DNA of 64,000 bases, from the NCBI GenBank assembly GCA_015680905.1, contig CM027383.1, positions 82,555,001-82,619,000 of the forward strand, in the 5' to 3' direction. Shown piece after piece: positions 10,751-21,069 of this stretch. The stretch is from Coptis chinensis (Eukaryota > Streptophyta > Magnoliopsida > Ranunculales > Ranunculaceae). The notes beneath the pieces are model-generated. The model ran no database searches. It had not been told where the DNA came from and saw only the letters and a program-made list of their open reading frames with translations. A program made the translations under genes and the position numbers. Each line of letters starts with the position of its first letter. Positions within the stretch are counted from its first letter, which is position 1.

Positions 10751-12880
10751 CTAGCATCTTCGGTGGCCGCCCGCATTCTCCCTCTTCGGCTCGCTTTCTT
10801 CCCCGAAGTCGTCAAATTTCTTCTCCAGTTCTTCCACCTCAGCACGGATGGTGAGATAGGTCTCTTTCGCTTGCAATATGGAAGTCTTACATCGTTCAGC
10901 ATAGCTTTTCGCTGCGACTACCTGGCCCTTCAACGCCTCCACCTCATGCTTCAGCCCGATCGACTCATTCACTGCAGATGTCTTCTCCAGCGTCAAGGCA
11001 ATAAGTTGGGGCTTCAAAGCATCCAGTTCTTCCTTCTCAGACTGTTGCACAGCTCGCAGATTCGAAAGCTCATCCCTCAGCGACTCGACTTCCGACTTCG
11101 TCTTCCGGTTCAAATAACCGGCGGCCATCTTTCGGTTTACGATACCTGGGGATCATTTGCGCCTAACTTCGCACAACATATCACGTTAGCATCAAACAAC
11201 AGCATAAAGCATAATAACGCATCCAAGTTTGAATGCAAAAGTTACTCACCAGGCACATCGCCTTATCCATCCCCCTCAGATTCGACTCCAACTCCATCGC
11301 ATCCAGGTCTTTCCTATCACCGTCCAGCGTCATACTCTCTAGCAAACAAGCAGCTATGGGTACGGACTTGTAGCTGCAGTCAGACCTCCTCACATAGCGC
11401 TTCTTCCCGGTCACTTCATCTATATACATCAGGTTGCGCTCCAGCTCGTCTTTCTCAGCACTGGAGTGCCCCTTACCAGCTTCTTTCGTACCAACCTTCC
11501 CCTTCATCTTGCCGAAGGTATCTCCAAAGCAACCCTGGTCGGAGCGACCTCCATGGCCTCCTCACCCAAAGCGACCGGTCGGGGCATCGGCCTCGCCCTC
11601 TGCGCCGCTGCCGCCTTCCCGGTTCACACTTCACCACCCCCCAATGCGGTCTCAGCTACCCTCGCAACCTTGGAAGGTCAAGACTCTGGGTCGTTCCCCT
11701 TCCTCGTCGGCAAGCGAGACTCAGGGACTTCGAAGAGAACGTCCTCCAAATCGAACAGAGCGTCCTCTTGACCCTTCCCCACTCCAGACCCAGATGCACC
11801 AGCACCTCCAGCGGGTCGCTTCACCCCTACGCTTTTCCATCGGTGGGTTTCCTCGACGTCCTCCGCCACCTTACCCATACGGTCTTTTGCACTTTCCTCT
11901 TTCTCCTAATTGCGGGTCCTCCCGTTCTTTAAAGAAATGAGCAACCGGAAGCGGCTCGTTTCTCCATTTCAGCGTCAACCTAGCGAACTTCTCAATCACC
12001 TGTCGGCTCGACTCCTTTTCTAGGTGGATATCTGCACAAACAACGAAACAGTAATTTCAGTACAAAATCAGGCAACACAAGATCAATATTCTCAGAGAAC
12101 ATACTGGTACCCACCAGTAAAGTCGCATATTTTATTTTTCACCTTGAACCGCTTTGCACGCGGTAGCTTCCAAAAAGGCGGCGTGGTCGTTTATCCCGAC
12201 TTCGTTACTCACACCATCAGGCGGCTTCGGACAGTAGCTCGAGTTTGCAAGCTAAAGTTCAGCGATCGAGATCGCTTTAATAAGTAATGCTCAATGATAT
12301 CAGCGACCTCTATCCGGTACTCACCGCTGGCGTTCAATAGGTCAAAAACCTTGAACAACCGCCACGTGTTTACCCACAAACTGAACAGGCTTTTGCCGCG
12401 GCGGTTCAAGAACTCACAAACCGACTTTGAGAACGGTATCGTCGTATGCGCCCATTTGCCCCTCACAGATTATCACCCCATAATTCGGTGGGGTGTACCT
12501 ATCGCTATAGACCAGAGCTTTCTGGTCAAGCTCATGGATTTTCAGACCGCTTACGGTTATCCCATATTTCTCCCTTAAATAAGGGGAATACTCAAAGCAT
12601 ACGTCCCCGCGATACTAAAGCGGCAGCCAGCTAGAAACGACCCCCTCACGTGACTGGAAGTGCTTCAAGCCAGTGATTCTGACGCATCGATCGAGCCGCA
12701 TTTTCCTCACTTCCGGCCTCCTCAACTGCCTCATCTTCATCATCACCCTCACCCACCCCTACACACACGGACTCATCTTTTCTTCCTCTTCGTCAACCCA
12801 ACCAAGAGAAACCGGCGAACCTCTCGGGAGATCGTATCATTTCAGTCGAGTCGCATCTCTCCTCTAGCCCTAACAATTCT
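10751..12880 (-). pseudogene. Antisense gene 2 of element A (gypsy-type transposon domain plus coiled coil)
   Basis: Reading leftward from about 12880, 12610-12209 encodes SPYLREKYGI..., an IICEGQ stretch, and IPFSKSVCEFL...NTWRLFKVFDLLNASGEY...IIEHYLLKRS...NFSLQT. This pattern fits the 'putative gypsy type transposon' domain (Pfam Transposase_28, PF04195) found in antisense ORFs of Tat elements. A proline, arginine and serine rich linker follows. Then comes a module with TGKKRYVRRSDCSY...CLLESMTLDGDRKDLD (11507-11250) ending at a GTGAGT donor near 11250. The last exon (about 11120-10751) is a heptad-rich coiled coil. The module and exon order repeat those of antisense gene 1. Frameshifts break the first half. 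Function is unknown. Confidence 0.62.
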
Positions 12881-13354
12881 AGCCACTAGTAACTAATCGA
12901 ATGTCCTAACAACTCTAGAACAAAGACTAAGCACGAAGCAAGAAGCAGGAGTTCAACAATGGCAGAAAACTAACCTGAAGGTTGTTGCGGTAGTGAAGTG
13001 GTTTCTACCAGACGAAGCAGCCAAATGATGTTTCAAAGAACCAGCGAAATTTTTGAACAACCGCCCCTCTAGTTTCCAAGGCATCATGATTACACCCCAA
13101 CCCTCGCCTCGCACGACTTCCAACCAACTGTCCTGTCTTTTCACATCCCGAAAAAATGGGGCGACACGTTTTCTTTGCAACTGCTTAGATTCTCCCACGT
13201 GCTGATCACGTGTCAAACATCTACGCCCACCAGCTCACAGGTCCGCAGCGCAGATCGCTCTCTCCAGCTCGTTGGATATTTCCACATCTAGCATGACCCA
13301 CACGCGCTACTATTTTCTCTCAGCAGGCCGCTTCCATGACCAACGCGCCCTACC
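12881..13354. other. Region between antisense gene 2 and the 3' LTR, element A
   Basis: No gene recognised. It is the 5' flank of antisense gene 2 on the minus strand and the 3' leader into the LTR on the plus strand. It would hold the antisense promoter, but I cannot point to a clear TATA box. Confidence 0.4.
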
Positions 13355-13364
13355 GGAGGGTTAA
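13355..13364 (+). promoter_or_regulatory. Degenerate polypurine tract of element A
   Basis: The purine-rich GGAGGG run sits immediately before the LTR start TGTAAGGAG. This is where plus-strand DNA synthesis is primed in LTR elements. It corresponds to 54137-54148 in element B. Confidence 0.5.
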
Positions 13365-13934
13365 TGTAAGGAGTGATATCCCCTTTAGAAATATCGGCGC
13401 GTGCTTCAAAGACGGTGGAAATATCACACCGACCTGTGGAACCAGATCGCGTCTACAAGCTAAGAGAATGTTCTAGCACAATTCTGCGCCAGCACGCGAA
13501 CCAGGCTATAACGTGACTCAGCTTGCCTTCTAGAAGCAATCATGAACAAAGAGGCACATGCACGAATCACTGCCACCAGCTACTAACCACTGCCGCAAGC
13601 TACTTTCCCAGACTACTAATCTCCATAATCACAGCAGACCTATAAAGACAGTTCTCGCGCGCCTCCTTGATCTAGACCCTACGTAGGTGATACACTTTAC
13701 ACGTGGTGGGCGAGGATTCATTCTCAACATCTATAAATACCCCTCCTATGAACTACACCAGACCTGATTTTTCTCTCCCTCACGAATCAAGAGCAAGATA
13801 CGTAGGCAGTTCGCTCCTAAACCAAACTCGGTCCCAATAATAACCTTTTCCAGTTCCCATCCAACTGTATTTGTAAAGGAAAGCTGAATCACGCGCCTTC
13901 GAGAGGGATCCCAAGCGATCCAAAAGGCTTTACA
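13365..13934 (+). repeat. 3' LTR of element A
   Basis: Starts TGTAAGGAGTGATATCC, parallel to TGTAGGGGAGTAATATCC in element B, and ends GGCTTTACA, parallel to CCTTTACA there. Its 570 bp are similar to the 601-602 bp LTRs of B. A TATA box CTATAAATAC lies at 13731-13740. A CGTAGGCAGTTCGCTC block matches the downstream part of the B LTRs. The 3' end is tentative, because host sequence at the junction also reads AGGCT-TACATTGG in related copies. Confidence 0.75.
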
Positions 13935-14247
13935 TTGGTGAAGCGGTTTCGAGAATTATGTGGATCGCATGGACTTGAGCATTCCTCGAGGACAAACATT
14001 GAGTTTGATCAATGGCATGCGTATTTTTGTGAGTTCTATAACAGGGAAGAAATTCAAACTCGAAGTGCTGAGCTCTGACACCACTAAAGATGTGAAAGAA
14101 ATGGTTCATCAGATAGAAGGAATCTATTCTAAACAACAATGACTTATCTTCAATGGCAGGATATTTGAAGATTCACGCACTTTGGGAGACTACAATGTTG
14201 AGGATGGAAGTACTATTCATTTAATGCTCTGTATTTGTGGTTGTTAG
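13935..14247 (+). pseudogene. Ubiquitin-like polyprotein gene copy 0, 3' fragment
   Basis: This is the end of UBL repeat 3 and all of UBL repeat 4. The rest lies beyond the element A insertion. The start matches TTGGTGAAG...[11 protein letters not shown] of copies 1 and 2. UBL 4 begins MRIFVSSITGKKFKLEVLSSDTTKDVKEM. A CGA codon of the other copies is TGA here (14140-14142), truncating the frame after KQQ. Downstream the frame continues to LCICGC and a stop at 14245-14247. It is dead and has lost its promoter and first exon. Confidence 0.85.
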
Positions 14248-14693
14248 ATTAGGATTAGTTTTAGAGCATGTCTTCAGTGCGCAGGTCGTATGGTGCGCAA
14301 GTAATATGGGCTTTTGGATCAGTACTTTTGCCATTAAATACACGCGCACCATAGATTTAGCCTTAGTTTTAACGTTTAGTTTGCATTAGGGACTTGACAT
14401 TTGTTTTTAGTTTCGACTTTTTTCTCAATCAAAGTTATCTTATGTCGGACTACCTTTTTGTCATTAATTAATTGAATAATTGTGACAAAAAAGAAAGCGC
14501 AACCTCAGAATTTCAACATTGCCAAAAGAATTATTAAAAATTTATGTTCTTAGTCCCTGTTGATGCAATTAAGGTTTTGTTTGATCACTGCTGTCTCCTA
14601 CATATTTGGTTTTATCACCCTATCTTTAGTACAGATTTTTTCTTAATTAGTGGTACCAAAAATGTTTTGCTATTTTGTTGTGTTTCTATGTAG
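14248..14693. other. Short spacer between UBL copies 0 and 1
   Basis: The left part resembles the 3' flank after other copies. The right part, from about 14620 (TTTATCACCCTATCTTTAGTAC to TTTCTATGTAG), matches the end of intron 1 of copies 2 and 3. The promoter and leader exon found in copies 2 and 3 are missing, which suggests a deletion or unequal crossover that joined two copies. Confidence 0.6.
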
Positions 14694-15611
14694 ATTATGA
14701 AGATAAACATGAGGATGATGAAAATTATTCCTGTAGAAGTGATGGAATCCAACACAATACGGAAACTGAAAGCAAATTTTTCAAAAATGGAAGGTGTTTC
14801 AATGATGAATCTGAAGAAGTTATTCTTTGGTGCAAATAGCCTTGACAGTGATAAGAAATTGGTTGATTATGGCATAAAGGAAGGTTCTACTCTCAATCTG
14901 TTTCTCCATTCTGGAGCCAAAATACAGATAAACGTCAGGTTGTCACAGTCAAGTAAGACGATTACACTTGAGGTGGATACAATGGACACCATCCACAACG
15001 TCAAGGCCAAGATTCAGAGCAAGGAGGGAATTACTAACCAACATGATCTTATCTACTTGGGAGAAGAGCTTGATGAGAGTCGAACTCTAGCTGCTTATAA
15101 CATTGAAACAGGGTCTATCCTTTATGCAGTATTTCGATTTGGTGACATTATGGAGATAGGTGTTAGCATTGAACAAGAGATGAGAACTATTAATCTTAAA
15201 AGTAAAAGTTGGTATACTATAAGGAATGTTAAGAACGTGATCGAAACCATGGAGGGGATTGAAGCAGACAAGCAGAGGCTCTACATTGGTGAAGTGAAGC
15301 TGGAGAATGATGCGACTTTGGCAGACTCGAGTATTCCTCGAGGACAGACTTTGAGTTTGATCTCTGGCATGCGTATTTTTGTGAAAAGTTTGGCAGGAAA
15401 GAAACTCAAACTCAATGTGCTGAGCTCTGACACTTGTAATGATGTAAAAGAAATGATTCATCAGCTTGAAGGAATCCCTCCTAAACAACAACGACGACTT
15501 GTCTTCAATGGCAAGGCTTTTGAGGATTCACGCACTGTAGGCAACTACAATGTTGAGGATGGCAACACTATTAATTTGGTGCCCTGTCTTTGTGGTTGCC
15601 AGATAGTATAA
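14694..15611 (+). CDS. Ubiquitin-like tetramer, copy 1 (only uninterrupted frame)
   Basis: A 304-residue frame starting at ATG 14697, or an exon beginning at 14694 after an intron acceptor TTTCTATGTAG. It holds four head-to-tail ubiquitin-like domains of about 75 residues: roughly 4-73, 74-149, 150-224 and 225-302. UBL 2 keeps [24 protein letters not shown] and [23 protein letters not shown] 4 keeps MRIFVKSLAGKK and EGIPPKQQ. The ubiquitin tail LRLRGG is replaced by CLCGC plus QIV, so there is no terminal Gly-Gly, and the internal junctions also lack it. An extra Arg codon lies after KQQ. The leader exon is not seen upstream, so expression is uncertain. Polyubiquitin descent is likely; the function is unknown. 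Confidence 0.8.
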   Translation: MMKINMRMMKIIPVEVMESNTIRKLKANFSKMEGVSMMNLKKLFFGANSLDSDKKLVDYGIKEGSTLNLFLHSGAKIQINVRLSQSSKTITLEVDTMDTIHNVKAKIQSKEGITNQHDLIYLGEELDESRTLAAYNIETGSILYAVFRFGDIMEIGVSIEQEMRTINLKSKSWYTIRNVKNVIETMEGIEADKQRLYIGEVKLENDATLADSSIPRGQTLSLISGMRIFVKSLAGKKLKLNVLSSDTCNDVKEMIHQLEGIPPKQQRRLVFNGKAFEDSRTVGNYNVEDGNTINLVPCLCGCQIV

Positions 15612-15689
15612 GCTTCATCCTTTTTTTGGTTAGTTATGTTCTCTTTTTATTTTGTTTTGGTAATTAAGGTTGGTTGTTATTCGTACTTG

Positions 15690-15840
15690 AAATCTGGTTT
15701 GAATTGCTGAGCTCACACCACAAGATGTGAAAGAGTTAAGGATCCCCTCCTGGACAAAAAAGACTTGTCTGCAAAGGCATTCAACTTCAAAATGGCAATA
15801 TTGACAATGGGTGATCCTCTGTCTTTTTGGTTGTTGAATG
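15690..15840 (+). pseudogene. Fifth, decayed UBL repeat downstream of copy 1
   Basis: After the copy 1 stop, the DNA still aligns with a UBL: a GCTGAGCTC (LSS) motif, DVKEL, a PPG-QK-RLVCKGIQLQNG stretch and a final CTTTTTGGTTGTTGA resembling the C-terminal tail plus stop. There are several frame breaks. The same remnant follows copies 2 and 3, so it is older than the tandem duplication. Confidence 0.65.
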
Positions 15841-16210
15841 TACTTTTTGTGTTTTGTTTGGTTTAGAGACTTAAAACCTGCTTTAATTATGAACTTTTTC
15901 TCAATCAGTTATTGTTACTTTCTTCTTAATTTTGGTCATCACACACAGTTGTTATCCTAGAACCAAATATGTAGCGTACTGTGAGTCTCCATATTTTTGG
16001 AACCAAATCTGCAGGCAGTAAGGAACAGAATATGGTCATCTTAGTTCAGCGATGAAATTCTTAGGTGCACTTTTTCGTTTTTTGTGGGAACTGCATATAT
16101 CCGAATACATTTATGATTTAATCACTTCTTAAGCTATTTATAGGGCATCAGCATAGACTAAAGTCATTGTCGCCCCGGCATTGTTGGTCTTTATATTTGT
16201 CACTTTTGTT
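15841..16210. other. 3' flank of UBL copy 1
   Basis: Noncoding. It is colinear with 36560-36965 after copy 2 and partly with 40620-40925 after copy 3. This shared flank shows that the duplicated unit includes about 1 kb beyond the gene. Confidence 0.6.
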
Positions 16211-16634
16211 TACGGTGCAAACGGATAGGTTTGGATTTGGATATGAGCCAATCCGAATAGGATGAATATTAAAAATTCTATCTGAATTGGATAATATCCG
16301 ATCCGAAAATTAATATTAATTAAAATTTTATTTTTTTTAAATAATTCATTTTACCATTATAAAAACTAATATAAATATATACATATGTCATTTATTATTA
16401 TTATTTTGTTATTATAATTTTATATTATTAGTTTTTAAAATTGGATCGGATATTATTGGATGTGGGGCTGTGGGCAATATCTGAATCTGTATCCGTATCC
16501 GAAACCAGTTCAAATTTAAAAAATTATTAGAATCCGATTTCCAAAATTATCAGAATTCGATATCTGAAATTTTTAGATAATATATGATTTTTCAAATATC
16601 AGATTCGAATATTTGGATATCACTTGCACCCCTA
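16211..16634. mobile_element. hAT-type MITE
   Basis: The unit is interrupted relative to copy 2, which is continuous around 36960. The left end reads TACGGTGCAAACGGATA. The right end, reverse complemented, reads TAGGGGTGCAAGTGATA. Flanking 8-mers CTTTTGTT and TCTTTGTT fit an imperfect 8-bp duplication. The inside is AT-rich with CCGAAT/ATCCGAT motifs near both ends and no coding capacity. Confidence 0.75.
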
Positions 16635-16757
16635 TCTTTGTTGATCATCAGAATTAAGAACTCCAAAGAGTTAATTTGAACTTGCGCATTACAATATAAT
16701 CCTACTGGGAAGGTGACAAATAAGTTCCTAAATATCTCCCATACAACAAAGAACTAA

Positions 16758-17854
16758 GGCTGTGTTTGTTTAGTGGCAAATGGGGGTGGCAAATTTTATT
16801 TTCCCACTAGATGCACCATTTGCCAGTGTTTGAGTGCATTTAGAGGCACTAGCAAACACTATTTACCATTTGTCGGCAAACGAAATTTTCCCACTAGAAG
16901 TGGGAAAATATAATCACCTCCCCCCCTAAACTCTTTTGTCACTTGATATTTTTCCACTAGGGTGAGAAAAATTTGCCACCGTCTCTCGCTCTCATCTTCC
17001 TCTCTCATTCATGAAGGAAACTCTATCAACACTTGGTCTCGCGATGAGAATGGAAGGACTGCCCGATTCACCGAAAGTCGAGATTGATCCAATATTAGGT
17101 CGGACTAGAGAGGATAGAAGAAGTGATATTGAACCGGTTTCGAGGAGAATTGGGGTTGTTTTGGGAATTCAGAAGAAGAGAATTGGGGCTGAGCCTGTTT
17201 TGGATGAGAGAGAGACTCAAAAGGAAGTTTCAGCAATTACTCCAACTGAAAGAGATGAATAAGGATGAGGAACAAGTTCATATTATTGGTTTTAGGACGA
17301 TTATGAACCCTGAACGGGGGGATCAGGCAAACCATTAGGAATGAGGTGGGGCTAAGGGAAATTCTGAGTTACGGTTAGTAGACTTTCGGTTTCTCAATTA
17401 CTTATTGGAATGAAAGTATGTAATGTTGCAAATGCAAATGCAAATGTGATTTAAGATAGTTGCATTAACTTTGTTAGTGTTATTCTTAAGCATAAAATAC
17501 TACAATTGATATATTATGAAATTTAGACAAATCATGCATTTTATTGATTTCCAGTGGAGCTACATCATGGATTCTACACTGCCTTTGTAACATCTTTTAT
17601 CCAATTATGAAAAAGATGTTGCATCATGAAATTGGTGTTTATTCATTGATTTATCCAATTACTTCTTTTTCATGCAACATCTTTTATCATGAGTTATCCA
17701 ACATCTTTTTCAACTCTGCCTTTGTTTTCTATTTGAATCATATGTATGCCCTCTTAGGTGTGTGTGTGAGTGTGCTGGTGGTGTTGTGTGGTTTGTGCTG
17801 GATGGTGTGTATTTGTGGTGTTGTGTGTGTGTGTGGTAGGTGGTAGCATGGTGA

Positions 17855-17892
<38 letters not shown>

Positions 17893-19140
17893 TGATGTGC
17901 GGTGGTAGATGGTGTAGTGGTGCGTTGGTGTCTACTACTTAGTATAGGTGGTGCTGGTGATGTGTCTACTATGTAGTGGTGTACGTGGTGCTGGTGTAGT
18001 GGTGTAGGTGGCAGGTGGTTTAGTGGTGTAGTGATTGGTGTGTGTGGATTGGTGTGTGTTTGTGTGTAAGTTGTTATGTGGTAGTACGCTGGTCAGTGGT
18101 TGTTAGGTGGGTGTTTGTGTGTAGGTTGGTTTAGGTGGTTGGGTGGGTGTTGTTATTCAAGCATTTGCAAGGTCTTTGGGTGTTCAGCGTCTTTGGGGGT
18201 GCTACTTGGAAGGTGCTAGGTGTCATTGTTGTTCTTTGCAAGGTCTTTCAGGGTATTTGTTGCGTCTTTGGGGTGCTATTGCGTCTTTGGGTGCTCTTGT
18301 TGCTAGTTGATGTGTCTTTGTGTCTTTTGCCGTCGCCTCACATTGCGATTGGTGCTTGGTGTCTTGCGTCTTTGGGTGCCGCTATCGGTTCCAGGTGCCG
18401 GGTGGTGCTATTGTTGTGTTCTTTGGTGGTGCTCGTTGTTCTTCTTTGTTGGGTGCTACGATGTTTGTTGCCATTTGTTGCTCTTGTTTGGTGCCACCGC
18501 AAAGGCGTTAGGTGTTAAGCGTCACGCGAGAGGAGCCATTTTCAGTTTGGTATTCCATGTTTTGCATATGTGAGTAGAGGTTTTGGGCATTTAATTTAAT
18601 GGGATGTTTGGTTTTTAAAATTCTTATGTTGGACTAGGTTTTGAATTGTCCAATTTACTTGCTTAATTTGGTAGTTCCATCTTTGCAATAGTTGATGATC
18701 CTTGGTGATGTATCAAGATGATGAGTTAATAAAATGGTGTTGTAGTATGTTAGTGGTGTGATGATGCTTATTGAGCAGTCGGGATATTGGAATTTGAGTT
18801 TGTTTCTCCAACCGAGGTGTTTGTTCACCTGCTATACTTAGGAAGTTCACGTAATTGGAATTCAATGTTCTTTCTATTTTTATACTTCATTGAGTTTGGA
18901 AACCAAAAAAATAATATTTTCAAAAAGTTAAAAAATCATTTGCCACGGAAAAAAAAAACCATGTAAACAAACGCTGGCAAAACTGGCAAATCTCACATTT
19001 TCCCACTATAAATTTTTGCAAATAAACACTGGCAAACTGAAATTTTCTCACTACAAATTAGCTTGACAAAACTCTAGTAGAAAAATACTAGCAAATCAAA
19101 TATTTTTCCACTAGAGATTTGCCACTAAACAAACACAAAC
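16758..19140. mobile_element. PIF/Harbinger-type transposon, non-autonomous
   Basis: Flanked by TAA at 16755-16757 and 19141-19143. The ends align base for base for 24 bp with two mismatches; the shared part is GTGTTTGTTTAGTGGCAAAT. Copy 2 carries the empty site (ACTAAGAAAAATTGG near 37100). A three-base TAA duplication and G-starting ends fit PIF/Harbinger. Subterminal regions repeat TTTCCCACTAG and TTTGCCA motifs in opposite orientations. The 2.4-kb body has no recognisable transposase. A small frame at 17011-17262 (84 codons, Arg/Glu-rich) is unidentified and could be captured sequence. Confidence 0.85.
17755..18130 (+). repeat. GT-rich simple-sequence tract
   Basis: Long GTGTGT runs (purest at about 17859-17892) grade into GGTGTAGTGGTG-type imperfect repeats. 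The region up to 18520 remains G/T-rich on this strand (TGCGTCTTTGGGTGCT repeats). Frames through it are Cys/Val/Leu-rich artefacts. Confidence 0.9.
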
Positions 19141-19143
19141 TAA

Positions 19144-19376
19144 GAAAAATTGGCAAGATAACCTTTTAAATGTTAAAAATAGTACATTTTTTTTGGTTAT
19201 TTTAATAACAAAAACTTTAATTGCCTGGGTCAACAGGAACTATTGAACAGAAACTTGTAATGATATGCTCACCTTTTGGCAATATTGAAGAGGTGCACTT
19301 TTGTGTGTGTGTGTGTGTGTGTGACACAGTGATTAGAGCAGATGTAGAGTTAGAACTAAAAACACTTTTATCCTTT
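19144..19376. other. Distal 3' flank of UBL unit 1
   Basis: Colinear with 37105-37333 of unit 2, including the GGCAATATTGAAGAGGTGCAC box and a GT microsatellite at about 19302-19322. It is bounded by the PIF/Harbinger element on the left and CACTA on the right. Confidence 0.65.
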
Positions 19377-19389
19377 CACTACTAAAAAA

Positions 19390-19720
19390 ATGACTTGTGA
19401 TGACGGCTTTTAGCCGTCATGAAACAGGTTTAATGACATTTTTTCATTAAAAAAACTACTGTCATTATAGAGCCCGTCATAAAAGTTAACCAAAAGTGTC
19501 ATAATTTTGATGACGGTTCTAGAGAAGTTGACATCAAAGCTCAAACTTAATATGACAAAAACTCATTTATAAACGTCATAACTGGATCCTTTTGCATGAC
19601 ATGTTTTACTTAACCGTCATAATTTATTAGAAAAAGTGTCAAGAACTAAACCTTCATTTATGACTGTTTTTATTTAAGCGTCATCCTAAGAAACAAAAGC
19701 GTCAAGAAATTAACACTAAA
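19390..19720. repeat. Left subterminal repeats of the CACTA element
   Basis: Recurring TGACGG, GTCATAA and AAGTGTCA motifs in both orientations. They include TGACGGCTTTTAGCCGTCA, which folds on itself. In CACTA elements such motifs bind transposase. They mirror the repeats at 28680-29036. Confidence 0.75.
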
Positions 19721-21060
19721 AACTGTCAAGAATTGGTATGCCACACGACAGTTCTTTGGAAGCCATCATATCTCTTTTTTTTTTCCTGTAAATCTGAAAA
19801 TTCATGTAAATCTGAAATTCCTGTAAACCAATACATTCCGACACCACCAATACATTCAAACACTTGACAGCTGGAGTCCATTACGGAAACAAGAATCATA
19901 CTTTTATTACCAACATAAATCATCCCAAGAACTTATTCATATTACATGATTTATTCACCGAGAAAAAAATTAAATAACTTAAGCACTTGATTCAAAATCA
20001 AGTCTCATAATCCAACAACAATGCAATTTACATAACCCAACCAACAAATTGCTAATCAACAGGTCCATCTCAAACAAACTTAATTGAGCTACCGTGTTAT
20101 CTCACTTATAACCTAAAAAAAAATATGAAAAAGAATGTGTTAGTTTGTTTAATAAGTAAACTAAAATTATAATCATATAACGACTTCTACACAATATTAA
20201 AAAAATACACAAACAATGTGTTAGCACACTAAGTCAATAACTACTAAACGAAAGAGATGCAATCAACTATGACAAAGGAAAGAACATAAGAAATCATACC
20301 TAAATTCAAAATGTATGGTGGAAAATCTTCAGACTAAAGCTTTCATATACAACCCCCAAAAACCTATCAAACATAAAATATATATAAATGGTGCACATAC
20401 CTATGCCGAGATAAATTTCTCGATGTACTCGATAAACTCCAAATGAATTCAATAAGGTCCGCTTGTATATGTCCTAGTGTTAGCCAACTTCATTAGCTAC
20501 ATAAGTCAACAAAGAAATTACAATCATCTCTGTTCTTTTTTATATACTTGCAATTAGTATGAGAAATAACTTCTTGGGATACCAATTGCAGCTGCAAGCT
20601 TTAATCCTTCAAGGGTAAACCGAATTGAACATTTCTTCTTTGAAAAGAAGAACATATTATCTTGATAAAAATGTATCATCCATAATGATCTTTAAAATCT
20701 AAAAGTATAAATAACTCTTTTCATCTCTATAAAGTCTAAACACGACACAAAGATACACTAACAAAAGTGGGCACCATCCAAACTATAGATGCCGATAAAT
20801 TGAGGCATTATAAAGGTGGTTTTTCAAATCTAACAAGATATTGGTTGTTCTTAAGGAGTCTCAAGCAACAATTACCTTCCTTGCATTAACACAACATACA
20901 ACCCTTCCCATAAAATATTGCATTCAGTTCCTAAAACAGGACTGACCTTCCTCATGATCCAGTGACAACAAATAATGTAAAGCATAATATTAGGCCGATA
21001 GGACACACTTCAAGAAAAGGAAAAGGAACAAACTATAAAAGACCATCGTTACTTTATTTT
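19721..21060. other. CACTA internal region, no gene recognised
   Basis: AT-rich sequence with only short frames on either strand (such as 19923-19726 on the minus strand). I recognise no transposase or host exon in it. Confidence 0.5.
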
Positions 21061-21069
21061 ATTTCATAG

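Larger units (their letters stand above)
1..13934 (+). mobile_element. Tat-lineage Ty3/gypsy LTR retrotransposon, element A (5' end outside window)
   Basis: This is the internal region and 3' LTR of a gypsy element. The order is gag, aspartic protease, RT, Ty3-type RNase H, a second RNase H of archaeal type, integrase, a tandem-repeat block, two antisense genes, a purine-rich tract and the LTR. The dual RNase H and the long stretch with antisense ORFs between integrase and 3' LTR are hallmarks of the plant Tat lineage (Grande/Retand/Ogre group). Element B (41691-54750) has the same layout and aligns throughout, which fixes the gag start near 23. All sense frames are broken by stops and frameshifts, so it is not autonomous. 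The 3' LTR runs directly into a ubiquitin-like coding repeat, so the element had inserted into that gene. Confidence 0.9.

Noticed and set aside
10748..11932. 394-codon plus-strand frame
   Set aside because: It is the shadow of antisense gene 2. Its His/Ser/Arg/Leu-rich composition is what the complement of a Glu/Lys coiled coil gives.
18135..18573. Cys/Leu/Val-rich frames resembling membrane proteins
   Set aside because: Produced by the G/T-rich low-complexity region inside the PIF/Harbinger element; three overlapping frames look equally 'membrane-like'.
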